From NCBI GenBank assembly GCA_019894665.1, contig JAGXOC010000001.1, forward strand, positions 105,495 through 160,853: 55,359 nucleotides of DNA, written 5' to 3'. Positions 1 through 9,216 of this stretch are shown here, piece after piece (within the stretch, counting starts at the first letter, position 1; the number at the start of each line of letters is the position of its first letter). The stretch is from Candidatus Thorarchaeota archaeon (GTDB lineage Archaea > Asgardarchaeota > Thorarchaeia > Thorarchaeales > Thorarchaeaceae). The notes under the pieces are model-generated. The model was not told the DNA's origin, did no database searches, and saw only the letters and a program-made list of their open reading frames with translations. The translations under genes and the position numbers were made by a program.

Positions 1-1
1 T

Positions 2-391
2 GCTCAAGCTCATGGCACTCCAGTTGTCTATAGGTGTTCTATTCCATATTGGGAGCTGGGTCTAGATCGATTGAAACCAATTCTCTCACAGGTTGACACA
101 CTTCTAATTTCTAATCAGTCATGGAGATATCTCAAGAAATTATTCAAACCCAACCCCGTGAAGATAATCCGGAGTGTGACAGATGCTCGCTTCATCATCC
201 GAGAAGCCTCTGACAAATATCGGTTTGTTGTGGGAGATGAGGTTCAGTTTGCTGAGTGCAATAGTGATACAGATGACATCACAGAATGGTTCGTAGCTGG
301 ATTAATGCACAAAATAGCTGACGGTTCAAATATTCTCCAAGCACTACACCATGCTGTCAAGTTTGAAGAAAGTCGGTTAGCTACTGGATGA
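2..391 (+). CDS. PfkB/ribokinase-like sugar kinase, C-terminal part
   Basis: The reading frame is open from the left edge, so the gene begins outside the window; only 129 residues are visible. The order of segments resembles the C-terminal half of PfkB-family carbohydrate kinases: a strand with HGTPVVYRCS, a segment VDTLLISNQSW like the family's 'D.L..N..E' stretch, and a final helix pair FVAGLMHKIADG..ILQALHHAV, where the family has FvaGfl...g....eAl..A. The usual GAGD anion-hole/catalytic-base motif just before this is not present (DDITEWFVAG instead), so kinase activity is doubtful. The 3' end overlaps the convergent DUF92 gene by 15 bases. Family assignment rests on pattern only. Confidence 0.45.
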   Translation, partial: AQAHGTPVVYRCSIPYWELGLDRLKPILSQVDTLLISNQSWRYLKKLFKPNPVKIIRSVTDARFIIREASDKYRFVVGDEVQFAECNSDTDDITEWFVAGLMHKIADGSNILQALHHAVKFEESRLATG

Positions 392-1303
392 CGCTGCTAT
401 CCAGAAGAAGAGACCTCCGAGTATCCAAACGAAGAGGCCAGCGCCAAGTATTATGCCAAGAGTTGCACCCATTACAGATGAGCCAAGATTTACATGCATG
501 TTCGTGAAACTCTTGAAACCACCCACGTATTTGGTTTCATAGTTGCAATGAAATTCTTTGTCTGTCACAGAACCGCAGATCTCACAGACAAATCGATTCT
601 GGAGTTTTGCTCCAAATAAACTGTCAAGATTACATCCAATGAATGCTGTCAATACTGACATAGGGACTAGGACCACTAACTGTTGAGTGTTTGAAATTAC
701 CGGGACGAAACTTGGTGCAAGCAAAGCAATAATGAGTGCAATAACACCAATGACCAGACCTGCAAAAAGGGCAACTCCCTCTCCAAGAAGTGAAACAGCT
801 CCTATAGTACCGCGTGGTACTTTCCGCCTTAGACTTGTTATGAGCCGTGGCTTACTCTTACTGAACACACCGATCTCGCTTGCTAAAGTGTCGGCACTTG
901 TGGTTGCGACAGCTCCAATGTAACCACCAAACATCAGAAACGGCCAGCCTGCAGCTACAAGCCCGGGTGACAAGCTAGTCATATACATCCCTACTGAGAA
1001 TATCATCGGGATTATTCCGCTTCCGAGGACGTTGGAAAATGAACGTTTGCCCTTTCCTTCTTGGGCCAGATTCTGCTTAGCCTTTTCTTTGTAATTCATC
1101 TTTGTGGCTAAGCCTGCGCTCAAAAAGAAGAACAGGATGATAATGAACGATACGACTCCTCCGGTGTACCAGATGGTGAATCCCACAACGAATGCGCTGA
1201 TCAGGCCTGATATGTCCACAAAGTGGAGCTTGTAGGCTAAAGCTCCCACTAGTGTCATAACCAATAATCCGGAAACGGCCGGATGGGTCAGTATATCTAG
1301 CAT
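377..1303 (-). CDS. DUF92 family membrane protein (VTE6-like)
   Basis: A 308-residue polytopic membrane protein with about seven hydrophobic segments. It carries DUF92 (TIGR00297) hallmarks: a segment with TTSADTLASEIG, a GTIGAVSLLGEG stretch and GCNLDSLFGAKLQ near residue 220. In plants the homologue VTE6 is a CTP-dependent phytyl-phosphate kinase; archaeal members are mostly uncharacterised, and a role in polyprenyl-phosphate or lipid metabolism is inference. A pair of CxxC-like cysteines (CEICGSV) follows the GCNLDS motif. The ATG at 1303 has only a weak ribosome site. Two TATA-like elements lie upstream in the 1304-1651 spacer. It is convergent with, and overlaps, the partial kinase-like gene. 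Confidence 0.8.
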   Translation of the reverse strand: MLDILTHPAVSGLLVMTLVGALAYKLHFVDISGLISAFVVGFTIWYTGGVVSFIIILFFFLSAGLATKMNYKEKAKQNLAQEGKGKRSFSNVLGSGIIPMIFSVGMYMTSLSPGLVAAGWPFLMFGGYIGAVATTSADTLASEIGVFSKSKPRLITSLRRKVPRGTIGAVSLLGEGVALFAGLVIGVIALIIALLAPSFVPVISNTQQLVVLVPMSVLTAFIGCNLDSLFGAKLQNRFVCEICGSVTDKEFHCNYETKYVGGFKSFTNMHVNLGSSVMGATLGIILGAGLFVWILGGLFFWIAASSSS

Positions 1304-1651
1304 TCACTTCACATCCAATTGTTGCTAAAGGTCTCAAACATTGGTCATATCAGTCGAAGTCGTTTTCGAATGTTCTATGAGTATATATCATATCCTAATG
1401 TCGGGTCCGGTTACCAACCTGCGGCTCAAAAATCGCATTTATAGCTTTGCCTTAGGTATAGCTAGTTCTTGTCTTATATTAGTCAATATAACGATTTTCA
1501 TATGAATATCGTCAATAGTCGAATCATCAATTCACGATGATTGAATCGTCAAAGGCCGTAATGTTCGTATCGTTTCTAAGGAGCCACCATAAATCCTTTT
1601 TGTCCAAACAAGGACATATGAGTATTTTATGTGTATAGAACAATACATCTC
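1304..1651. promoter_or_regulatory. Spacer with candidate TATA boxes for the DUF92 gene
   Basis: This 348-base AT-rich spacer holds no convincing gene. Read leftward it contains two TATA-like elements upstream of the DUF92 start: one around 1380-1392 (GATATATACTC on the minus strand) and one around 1438-1446 (GCTATAAATG). A short inverted repeat, AATCATC (1522-1528) and GATGATT (1536-1542), could be an operator or nothing. Its other end is the 3' flank of the GCS2-fusion gene. Confidence 0.3.
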
Positions 1652-4600
1652 TTAGTACACCGTGAACTGTCGCTTGACCAGTTCAATGGCTCTAGCTGGA
1701 AGAGGTCGTCCGGATTGCATAACAACAGCATCAACATAATATCCTGTCACGACATCGATTGGCGGTGTGAGCCAGTTGACCCTGACTACGTTCGTCTTTG
1801 CATCTGGATCTGGTAGCGGCACCTCGAATTCCTTGACGACATCCCGTCTTGACATGATGCGAATACTCAGAGTCAAATCCCCAATCTTTTCACGAACACT
1901 CTCAATTGTCGCAACAATATCTACCGGAGATAATCTTGCTACAAGTCCGGGTATCTCCTCTCCTGATTCATTCCTGACTGAAAATCCTATCTTGAAGAGT
2001 GGGGTTTCAATGGCCTTGATTTTGAATCTCTGTTTCTTCTCATAGGACCTGTCCCCACACCTGAGAGTTGCTCGAAGATGAGCTGTGCTCATTTCGGCAC
2101 TCAAAGGAATTCTGACCGGAATTGGGAACAACCGTTCCTTTCCTGGATCGAGATCTAACTCCTGAGAGAGGAGGTCTCTATTTCCACCAACTGATTCGAG
2201 CTCGACTGAAAGGACGCAGCTTTGTCGTTTTTCGACATTACTTGTTACTTGAATGGTGGGTTGTATCAAATCATCAGGGGCGGTGAAATTTGGGAGCCCT
2301 ATAAATTCAATTTGAGCAATATCCATTTTGGGTCCTCCCAATAGACCCACCTCCGTAGATCTTCGATCTACCTCAATACCGGCGTAGCTCAGTGTTGCAA
2401 CCAAGGTGACAGTTCTATGGGCCACATTGATCTTAGGTGCTGGGACTATAATTGGCCCAAATGCTATTGACAAGTTCTTGCTCTGCTTCACAGGTTGACT
2501 TAGAACATGATGTTCATCCCCATCTGGATAGACGAATGACACATTGAGCACTGCAGGTTCTCCAACCTCTGTGTTCCTCCGTATTCTCAACCAGCCAGAT
2601 ATCTTACCACCAATGTGAGATCGTTGTGGAACCCGGAGGGAGTCAATATTGACTCTGGTTGTAACCTGCTCAATCCTAAGCCTATCGGACTCAGCTGACG
2701 CAACCACCTGTCCCTTGTCTTTGAGAGATGCCTTGATAATACCCACTCTATCAGCTGAACTCTCAATAGACATCACTGGTATCTTCCAGTGAAAGCTCAC
2801 ACTACCAACTGCAAATTCCTCTTTCAGAAACTCTTCGATAAGATGAGTTCTACCTGAATCACTCTTGAACTCTACTGACATCCTTGCATCTGATCCTATC
2901 TTCATCCCAAGATTAGTAACAAGTATGTCACCAGAAACCAAATCTCCAAGTTTGTATCCGCTTTTCAGCTCAGCACTTAGGACAACCTGAGGTCCTCTCT
3001 TAACAAACCCAACATAGAATGGTTTTGACATAGCTTCAGCAATCTCAGTTCCATCCTGATTGAGAAGGCGCAGCTGTAGAATGCATCGTTCCACACCATT
3101 GGAAGCATCAGAAGGAACGAGAATAGGTAGGAAATTCGTTTGGTCTAGTTTGGTTGCTTCCCCGCTTTCAACCTGGAGGGTATCTTGGGATGAAACCAGA
3201 ACTTTCTCGATACTCGGAGCTATAATGCTGACATGACACTGAACTGCAGTTTCTGTTGGATAATTGGTTTCTATCTGTCCATTAAAGAGTACTGGAGTTT
3301 TTCCATCTGCAAATTGTGTTGTAGTACCAGGCCTGATTGTTGCCTTCATCCAATACATGTTGATGGTGCTTGTCAGATTGATGACTCTTCCTGCAAAGCC
3401 AATTTCAGCAATGATGTTGTAGGCGGCGATATTCTTCTTTGTCTGGAACGAAATTTCAGAAACATGTATTTCTCCATTTTGGATGCTTGGAATGGTGAGG
3501 ATATTGTTCTCAACTACGTTTCTTTCCGAGTCCTCTATTGTGTAGGTGATTGTTATGTTCTCAAGTTTCCGGCCAGTGGAGTTCCTCGCTAAGACACTGA
3601 ACTGAACATCCTGTCCAGCAAAAACCCTCTCTGCATCAGTGACAATCTCTGGTTCGAGACCTTTCCACCAGCATAACCATGTCGGCAGGTGGGGTGTGCC
3701 CTCTATTGGATCATACAACCAATTAGTGCTACACTCCCTAGTCACTTCTAGGAGCCTTTTCATCAACACAACCATGTTGTTATCCGACTTTGCATAAACT
3801 TCCAATTGATAATCTGCACCTGTTGTCCTAGGATTAACGTATTCGCTACCGAAAACGGAAACCAGTAAGGCTTGGATGAAAGGATTCTCGATGATATTCA
3901 ACTCTTCGAGTTCATCCTTAATCAGATATAACATAGAGATGACCGCATCTCCTAGGAACCGGTTTCTCTTAGTTTCGTATATATTTCCTTCATCCGTGAT
4001 TTGATGATTGTAAATCCTAACATAGTCCGATTCCTTTGCACCTTCCCCCGGTCGAAATGGTCCCCACAACCCCGCTGACACTGCTGACTCTCGATTTGCC
4101 GCTAAAGCTTTGGGTCCCACATCGGGGATGGACTCTCCACGCTCTAGCATTCTCTTAGCTTTGAGTGCCAGTGCCTGAAGTAATAGGGCTAGACCCATTC
4201 GTCGGGGAATGGATAATTGAGTGTCAAACACTCGAATCTCTATAGTCCCATAATCAGTGAAGGGGTACATGTCCACCATTCGTGCATAGCTTCGATTTAC
4301 GTGGCGGGCAAAAGCTTCCTTGTCAGTACCGCGAAGATATGGAATTAACTCAAACTCATTTGTCGGGCCCATCTGTGTTGTATTTTTGAACAATCTGATG
4401 GATCTCTTACATCGAGGTGCCCTTACTCGTCCATCCTCCGAAACTGTTACTTCATCAGTTGGTTTTTTGTTCTCAAATGGTGAGTTGACAGAGAGCGCGA
4501 TAAGTTGCGGAAGAAAATTCCTTATCATGTTGTAAACTGCTATCTTTGTCTTCTCATCCGTACTTGGGCTAAGTATGTGATGGTGTTCTCCAAAAGAAAG

Positions 4601-5089
4601 GTTCCTTAGATATTCCTGAGTTGGGTTCAAGCCTGTTGATATCAATATGGCCTTTGAGTCAGCAGGGAGCGCCTCCTGCGATATTGCTATCAATGTCTGA
4701 ATCCACCAGGCAAGTTCCTCAAGTGTTGTGCATGGTGGAGTAGCAACTTCAAGTATCCATGTGAGACTGGTCACATTCGGATCGTGTCCTAAGAGTGTGT
4801 ACTCCTTAGAAACCCCATTTGGATCTTCATAGGTTGCAACTATCCTTGAGCCCCTCTCACCTTCTTCTGTCTGAGCTGACTGTTTGTATTTTAACTTCAC
4901 GGACTCTACAGATGACGTGCGAATCTTCTTGTCCAGCAAACCCTTTGCGCTAGAAACGATCTTGTCAAAGACTTGCAGGATATCTTCTCCACGAATCCAA
5001 GTACCATCCTTTCGGATAACTTGGAGTTCAACTTCTATTCCGTGGGGGAATGGCAGCTGCATCTCCGAGTTTTCCGTTGTAGAATCCAT
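1652..5089 (-). CDS. GCS2-type carboxylate-amine ligase fused to Ig-like/CARDB repeats
   Basis: 1145 residues. Residues about 15-420 match the glutamate-cysteine ligase family 2 (YbdK-like) fold: HGIEVELQ near the start, WILEVATPPC, FGEHHHI, LPQLIALSVNSPF, and GTIEIRVFDTQLSIPRRM. These enzymes use ATP to join a carboxylate to an amine. Stand-alone members are about 370 residues; here roughly 700 more follow, made of repeated beta-sandwich units of the CARDB/Ig type (FAGQDVQFSVLARNSTGRK, PQRSHIGGKISGWLRIRR and similar). No signal peptide or membrane segment is seen, so a cytoplasmic location is likely. It is last in a leftward set after a 222-residue unknown gene, 10 bases upstream. Substrates are unknown. 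Confidence 0.7.
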   Translation of the reverse strand: MDSTTENSEMQLPFPHGIEVELQVIRKDGTWIRGEDILQVFDKIVSSAKGLLDKKIRTSSVESVKLKYKQSAQTEEGERGSRIVATYEDPNGVSKEYTLLGHDPNVTSLTWILEVATPPCTTLEELAWWIQTLIAISQEALPADSKAILISTGLNPTQEYLRNLSFGEHHHILSPSTDEKTKIAVYNMIRNFLPQLIALSVNSPFENKKPTDEVTVSEDGRVRAPRCKRSIRLFKNTTQMGPTNEFELIPYLRGTDKEAFARHVNRSYARMVDMYPFTDYGTIEIRVFDTQLSIPRRMGLALLLQALALKAKRMLERGESIPDVGPKALAANRESAVSAGLWGPFRPGEGAKESDYVRIYNHQITDEGNIYETKRNRFLGDAVISMLYLIKDELEELNIIENPFIQALLVSVFGSEYVNPRTTGADYQLEVYAKSDNNMVVLMKRLLEVTRECSTNWLYDPIEGTPHLPTWLCWWKGLEPEIVTDAERVFAGQDVQFSVLARNSTGRKLENITITYTIEDSERNVVENNILTIPSIQNGEIHVSEISFQTKKNIAAYNIIAEIGFAGRVINLTSTINMYWMKATIRPGTTTQFADGKTPVLFNGQIETNYPTETAVQCHVSIIAPSIEKVLVSSQDTLQVESGEATKLDQTNFLPILVPSDASNGVERCILQLRLLNQDGTEIAEAMSKPFYVGFVKRGPQVVLSAELKSGYKLGDLVSGDILVTNLGMKIGSDARMSVEFKSDSGRTHLIEEFLKEEFAVGSVSFHWKIPVMSIESSADRVGIIKASLKDKGQVVASAESDRLRIEQVTTRVNIDSLRVPQRSHIGGKISGWLRIRRNTEVGEPAVLNVSFVYPDGDEHHVLSQPVKQSKNLSIAFGPIIVPAPKINVAHRTVTLVATLSYAGIEVDRRSTEVGLLGGPKMDIAQIEFIGLPNFTAPDDLIQPTIQVTSNVEKRQSCVLSVELESVGGNRDLLSQELDLDPGKERLFPIPVRIPLSAEMSTAHLRATLRCGDRSYEKKQRFKIKAIETPLFKIGFSVRNESGEEIPGLVARLSPVDIVATIESVREKIGDLTLSIRIMSRRDVVKEFEVPLPDPDAKTNVVRVNWLTPPIDVVTGYYVDAVVMQSGRPLPARAIELVKRQFTVY

Positions 5090-5099
5090 GTTCGCACAC

Positions 5100-5768
5100 C
5101 TAGAAAGAAGATAGCACGTTCAATATCTGAATCACCGTAGTATTATTCTCTGCAACTTGGTGAGAAAGCGTTAGCTCAGTTACTAACAGATTACTACTAT
5201 CACTGAATGATTTTGCAACCTCATACGTTAATGGACCTCCACCAAACTCGCCATCATCTGTCACAATCTTAAGCCCGATTTTCTCTAAGTCCTTTTCTAA
5301 CTTTGCTAGTCTAATCGAGTTCCCTGATTCGTACCTTGTTCCGATTATGACTACCTTCTCTCTCTCAAGCGGTGCGGGAAGTTCCGACCATCTTAGGTTG
5401 ATCACATACTCCAACCTTCTCTTTTGGTTTTCGGAATGTAGCATGTTCACGATGCTTTCAACAGTCATTGCTGACTCACTTCGGTCACCAGCTTTGATCA
5501 ATGCTGGTATATCCCTGCCTCTTCCATTCTCGGTCAGTATTCTCTGCAGTGGGTCCCCCTGTATCAAACCTGAAAGAACACAGACAACTCCTCTTGATGC
5601 TCCCTGAACAAACTCTCCACTTGAAGCAAAGTCACTTACCTTCATCTCACGTTCGATTGGTTTCAATGCTGAATTCAAATTCGATAGTGTTGTGAGTAGG
5701 TCCTGCAAAACAATCTCTGTACGTTCAAGTTCTTTGAGAAGACTTCTTTGACTACTGGATTTATTCAT
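5100..5768 (-). CDS. Unknown protein upstream of the GCS2 fusion
   Basis: 222 residues, no family recognised. The N-terminal 60 residues are predicted helical (LLKELERTEIVLQDLLTTLSNLN). The middle to C-terminal part contains alternating strands and helices, including KVVIIGTRYESGNSIRLAKLEKDLEKIGLKIV, which reads like one alpha/beta unit with a regulatory or nucleotide-binding flavour, but no clear catalytic motif. No membrane segment. Only 10 bases separate it from the following GCS2-fusion gene, so the two are probably cotranscribed and may act together. Confidence 0.65.
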   Translation of the reverse strand: MNKSSSQRSLLKELERTEIVLQDLLTTLSNLNSALKPIEREMKVSDFASSGEFVQGASRGVVCVLSGLIQGDPLQRILTENGRGRDIPALIKAGDRSESAMTVESIVNMLHSENQKRRLEYVINLRWSELPAPLEREKVVIIGTRYESGNSIRLAKLEKDLEKIGLKIVTDDGEFGGGPLTYEVAKSFSDSSNLLVTELTLSHQVAENNTTVIQILNVLSSF

Positions 5769-5850
5769 AAGCCGGAACCACTCTCTGATATTTCCCCAAT
5801 GACAGGGATTACGATTGAATCGTTATTATCTTTGTTAGCTCTACAGTATA

Positions 5851-6291
5851 CTATAGCTCTGCAATGAGCTCAATTAGTTCAGCTATCTTCTCTCGAAGCT
5901 CCTTCAAACGATACCACGTGGATTCACGTCCACTTTGTTCCAGGAGTTTCTGAATGACTAAATTGTAATCCATCCCTGCAAGGTCTCCTAAAATCACCAT
6001 GGCCCTCTCAGATGTGAAGTGTGATTCGTTGACTCTTCCGTCCTCGAATCGTTTTGTGAGTGGCAAAAGGGCTTTCTCAGCAGAATCGACTTTGATTAAT
6101 GCCTGTCTATAATGATTCCTTGGGTCCTTGATTGCATAGCCTCCAATGAGTGGTGTCATTCCAACACCCATTGAGCCTTTTGACACCTCATCGAGTGCGT
6201 CCTGAGCAGCTTGGAAGAACTCGTCTCCATCTACTAGGCATTTCTTTATGGCTCGGAGAATTCTCGGTCTATCTTCAATCTCAGTCAACAC
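5851..6291 (-). CDS. Unknown helical protein
   Basis: 146 residues, mainly alpha-helical, with no recognised family and no membrane segment. A glycine-rich turn (SKGSMGVGMTPLIGGYAI) lies in the first third and the C terminus is a long amphipathic helix (LKELREKIAELIELIAEL). The start is a GTG at 6291 or the next codon, TTG; a GAGGTGA ribosome site lies immediately upstream, which favours the TTG by spacing. It sits between oppF and the unknown/GCS2 pair on the same strand and may belong to that transcript. Confidence 0.6.
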   Translation of the reverse strand: MLTEIEDRPRILRAIKKCLVDGDEFFQAAQDALDEVSKGSMGVGMTPLIGGYAIKDPRNHYRQALIKVDSAEKALLPLTKRFEDGRVNESHFTSERAMVILGDLAGMDYNLVIQKLLEQSGRESTWYRLKELREKIAELIELIAEL

Positions 6292-6368
6292 TTCACCTCA
6301 TGGAATTAGAAAAGAAGAAACAAACACGGGTGGCCAAAAGCGACACCCGTGGTTCAAAGTCATTGTTA

Positions 6369-7430
6369 TCACAGCTGGGTATCAGGTAGCTCGCCAGCAA
6401 AGTGACATGCTACGAAATGACCCTCACCCATGTCACGGTCCTCAGGAAGTTCCCTAACACAGATCTCCTGTGCGTAAGGACATCGTGGATGAAAACGACA
6501 ACCTGATGGAACGTTGATTGGGCTCGGTGGCTCCCCTTTTAGTGACTCAACTCTTCGCTTTACAGTTGGGTCTCCTGATGGGACTGCTGAGATAAGCGCT
6601 CGAGTATATGGGTGCAGTGGGCTGAATGCGACTTCATGTGCTGGACCAATCTCCATGATTTTTCCCAAGTACATGATTCCAATCCTGTCTGCAATGTAAG
6701 TTGCCACTGCCAGGTCGTGTGTGATGAACAGGTATGTAAGTCCAAGTTCTTCTCTCAGTGTGAGCAGCAGGTTCAGAATCTCTGCACGGATTGATACATC
6801 CAGCATTGATACGGGCTCGTCTGCTACCATGAACTCAGGGTGCAGAATGAGTGCTCGTGCAACTGAAATCCTCTGTCTCTGTCCACCCGATAGTTCGTGT
6901 GGGTATCTGTCAATGTAGTCTCCGGATGGAGTGAGTGCAACACTCTCTAGTGCTTCCAGGACTCTCAGACGTCTCTGGCTGGGTGAAAGTGGAATCCTGT
7001 GAACCAGTAGTGGTTCTTCTACGATACTGAAAACGCTCTGCTTTGGATTGAGTGATTCATATGGGTCTTGGAATGTGATCTGCATTCGCTTTCGCAGTTC
7101 CTTAATTTCATTGCGGTCCAGAGTGGCCAAGTTCTGACCTGCATAAACCACATCACCATCAGTGGGGATTTCCAGATGTATTATACATCTGCCTGTAGTT
7201 GTCTTACCGCACCCGCTTTCCCCTGCAAGCACAAGTACTTCTCCCTTAATGATGTCGAATGAAACTCCGTCTACGGCTTTAACGTATAGTTCCTGCTTGT
7301 AAAGCATTGAGGAGAGAAAGCCAGTGTTAACTGGGAACCACTTTCTCATGTTCTTTACAGAAATCAGAGTTTTGCCATCTTGGACTTCTGAGGAACCATG
7401 TAGAATTCTTGAATCGTCAATTGTCATCAT
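6369..7430 (-). CDS. oppF: Oligopeptide/dipeptide ABC transporter ATPase OppF
   Basis: 353 residues. ATP-binding subunit of a peptide-type importer: Walker [11 protein letters not shown]-loop ITFQDPYESLNP, signature LSGGQRQRISVARAL, Walker B MVADEPVSMLD and switch H in ITHDLAV. The C-terminal oligo_HPY extension ([17 protein letters not shown]) is typical of OppD/OppF and holds a cluster of conserved cysteines. An ATG at 7430 is chosen because GGAGTG lies six bases upstream; the frame also has a TTG just before and an ATG just after. It directly follows oppD. The permeases and binding protein are divergently placed at 9217-14261. Confidence 0.95.
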   Translation of the reverse strand: MMTIDDSRILHGSSEVQDGKTLISVKNMRKWFPVNTGFLSSMLYKQELYVKAVDGVSFDIIKGEVLVLAGESGCGKTTTGRCIIHLEIPTDGDVVYAGQNLATLDRNEIKELRKRMQITFQDPYESLNPKQSVFSIVEEPLLVHRIPLSPSQRRLRVLEALESVALTPSGDYIDRYPHELSGGQRQRISVARALILHPEFMVADEPVSMLDVSIRAEILNLLLTLREELGLTYLFITHDLAVATYIADRIGIMYLGKIMEIGPAHEVAFSPLHPYTRALISAVPSGDPTVKRRVESLKGEPPSPINVPSGCRFHPRCPYAQEICVRELPEDRDMGEGHFVACHFAGELPDTQL

Positions 7431-7433
7431 CAA

Positions 7434-8423
7434 TCACTCCAAATCTATATCCATCTCGCCTCTGAGTTGCTCTGCGAAGTGACAGGCTACAAACCGGTCC
7501 GGTTCAATCTCATCGAAAGATGGATCTTCCTTTGAGCAGATGTCTTGTGCATAAGGACACCTTGGATGGAATCGACACCCTGATGGAGGCGAAATAAGGT
7601 CCGGTGGTGAGCCCGGAATTGAGGTGAGTGTCTTCTTCTCGGCTTTCACCATGCTTGGAATCGCACCTACTAGACCAGTGGCGTATGGGTGTACTGGGTC
7701 CTTGAAGACCGATACCACATCTGCAAGCTCCACAATCTTTCCAGCGTACATGATAGCTGTCTTGTCACAAGTCTCGGCAATAACACTAAGGTCGTGTGTG
7801 ATCAGAATGAGTGATAGACCCAGGTCTTTCTGTAGCTTCTGCATGAGCCTTAGAATCTGAGCCTGAATTGTGACGTCTAGTGCAGTCGTTGGCTCGTCTG
7901 CAATTACCAAGTCTGGATTGCAAGCAAGCGCCATTGCAATCATTGCTCTCTGGCGCATTCCACCCGAGAACTCGTGTGGATAGTTGTGAATACGCCTGGG
8001 GTCAAGTCCAACCATTTCAAAGAGCTTAGCGCAGCGGTCTAGTGCTTCTTCCTCAGTCACGTTTTCGTGCATGAGGATAGCCTCGGCAATCTGTTCTCCG
8101 ATCTCGAAGACGGGATTCAACGCATTCATCGCGCCTTGGAAGACTATCGCCACGTTCTTCCATCGAATATCCCGCATCTCCTTAGCGGACTTGCGAATCA
8201 GGTCCTCGCCTTTGAAGTAGACGTTCCCACCTACAATGTTGGCCGCTGGAGGGAGGAGTTGCATAATCGAATAAGCCAAGCTGCTCTTTCCACAACCTGA
8301 CTCTCCTGCAAGTCCAACTGACTCTCCCGGCTCAAGTGTGAGAGAAACATCATCGACAGCTTTAACCAGACCCTGCTGGGTCTGATAGTACATGCGTAGG
8401 TTCCTAATATCTAGCAGGGGCAT
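7434..8423 (-). CDS. oppD: Oligopeptide/dipeptide ABC transporter ATPase OppD
   Basis: 329 residues from the ATG at 8423. Walker [11 protein letters not shown]-loop [11 protein letters not shown], signature [15 protein letters not shown], Walker [14 protein letters not shown]-loop ITHDLSV, then the oligo_HPY cysteine-rich tail ([18 protein letters not shown]). The frame stays open another 38 codons upstream, but the family begins at [12 protein letters not shown] and GGAGTG lies seven bases before the 8423 ATG. oppF follows after three bases, so the two ATPases form a translationally close pair energising the OppBC permease. Confidence 0.95.
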   Translation of the reverse strand: MPLLDIRNLRMYYQTQQGLVKAVDDVSLTLEPGESVGLAGESGCGKSSLAYSIMQLLPPAANIVGGNVYFKGEDLIRKSAKEMRDIRWKNVAIVFQGAMNALNPVFEIGEQIAEAILMHENVTEEEALDRCAKLFEMVGLDPRRIHNYPHEFSGGMRQRAMIAMALACNPDLVIADEPTTALDVTIQAQILRLMQKLQKDLGLSLILITHDLSVIAETCDKTAIMYAGKIVELADVVSVFKDPVHPYATGLVGAIPSMVKAEKKTLTSIPGSPPDLISPPSGCRFHPRCPYAQDICSKEDPSFDEIEPDRFVACHFAEQLRGEMDIDLE

Positions 8424-8499
8424 GTTTGTACACTCCATCGAGCCGGTGCGGCTCTGGGCGTGGAATCGCCTCACCCTTATGGAGTATCGTTGCCCGATG

Positions 8500-8516
8500 G
8501 ATGGCTTAAATATGTT
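8500..8516 (-). promoter_or_regulatory. Candidate TATA box for oppDF
   Basis: On the minus strand this reads CATATTTAAGCC, a good archaeal TATA element. Initiation about 25 bases on would leave a leader of about 55-60 bases before the oppD ATG at 8423. Assignment is from sequence alone. Confidence 0.35.
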
Positions 8517-8650
8517 GCTTTCAAAGACATTCATCAACTGACGCTGCAGTCACAATTAATTACAATCGTGAACTCTCATCTTCAACACGCTTTTCACATG
8601 ATTAGAAAAAGTAAAAGGCATGGCAGTTCCCATTTGAGTCAGTGATTATC

Positions 8651-8959
8651 ATGTCAGAGATACGGTCCTTCCCAAGATCTAGGTCGGAACCACAAAAAAG
8701 GATACTTCTGGTTCCCGTGTTTCTTCTTGCAATAGGATCCGCAATGCTTTTAGTTCCGGGTTTGCAATTCATCGGCGTCATTCTATCCCTAACGGGTGTC
8801 TTGACTTTTTTCTTGGTGGGGATGGTTTTTGCCGATCTTTGGGCGGCGCATAGACGTACAAAACAACTGGTCCGGAATCGCGAAGCGAGAGGACTAGAAA
8901 CAAGAGATGATGAGGATCTTGATAAAGATCCATTCGAAGAAACTCTGGGTGATGAATAG
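8651..8959 (+). CDS. Small two-helix membrane protein
   Basis: About 102 residues from the ATG at 8651 (a GTG three codons earlier is also possible). A basic N terminus is followed by two closely spaced hydrophobic helices (ILLVPVFLLAIGSAMLLVPG and IGVILSLTGVLTFFLVGMVF), a basic stretch (AHRRTKQLVRNREARG) and an acidic tail (DDEDLDKDPFEETLGDE). No family is recognised. It lies divergently from oppDF and upstream of oppC, so a link with the transporter is possible but unsupported. Confidence 0.6.
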   Translation: MSEIRSFPRSRSEPQKRILLVPVFLLAIGSAMLLVPGLQFIGVILSLTGVLTFFLVGMVFADLWAAHRRTKQLVRNREARGLETRDDEDLDKDPFEETLGDE

Positions 8960-9216
8960 CATATCTCGACTGGTAGACAACATTAGCGAGCTATTTTTAC
9001 ATCAATCATCTATGATGATAGAGCCCTCGTTGAGGACATGGGTGGTATTGGTGGACTAATCACATACAATGCTTCTGGAGTCCTTCTATTCAAAGTATGA
9101 ATGCAGCCTCAACAAGCTTAGTTAACTATGGCGAACTCTAATCATCGTACGGCCGCCCGAACCAATTGCTTTTTAGGGGAATTCGTAGCCCTCCTGTCAT
9201 CAGACGCGATAGGGGA

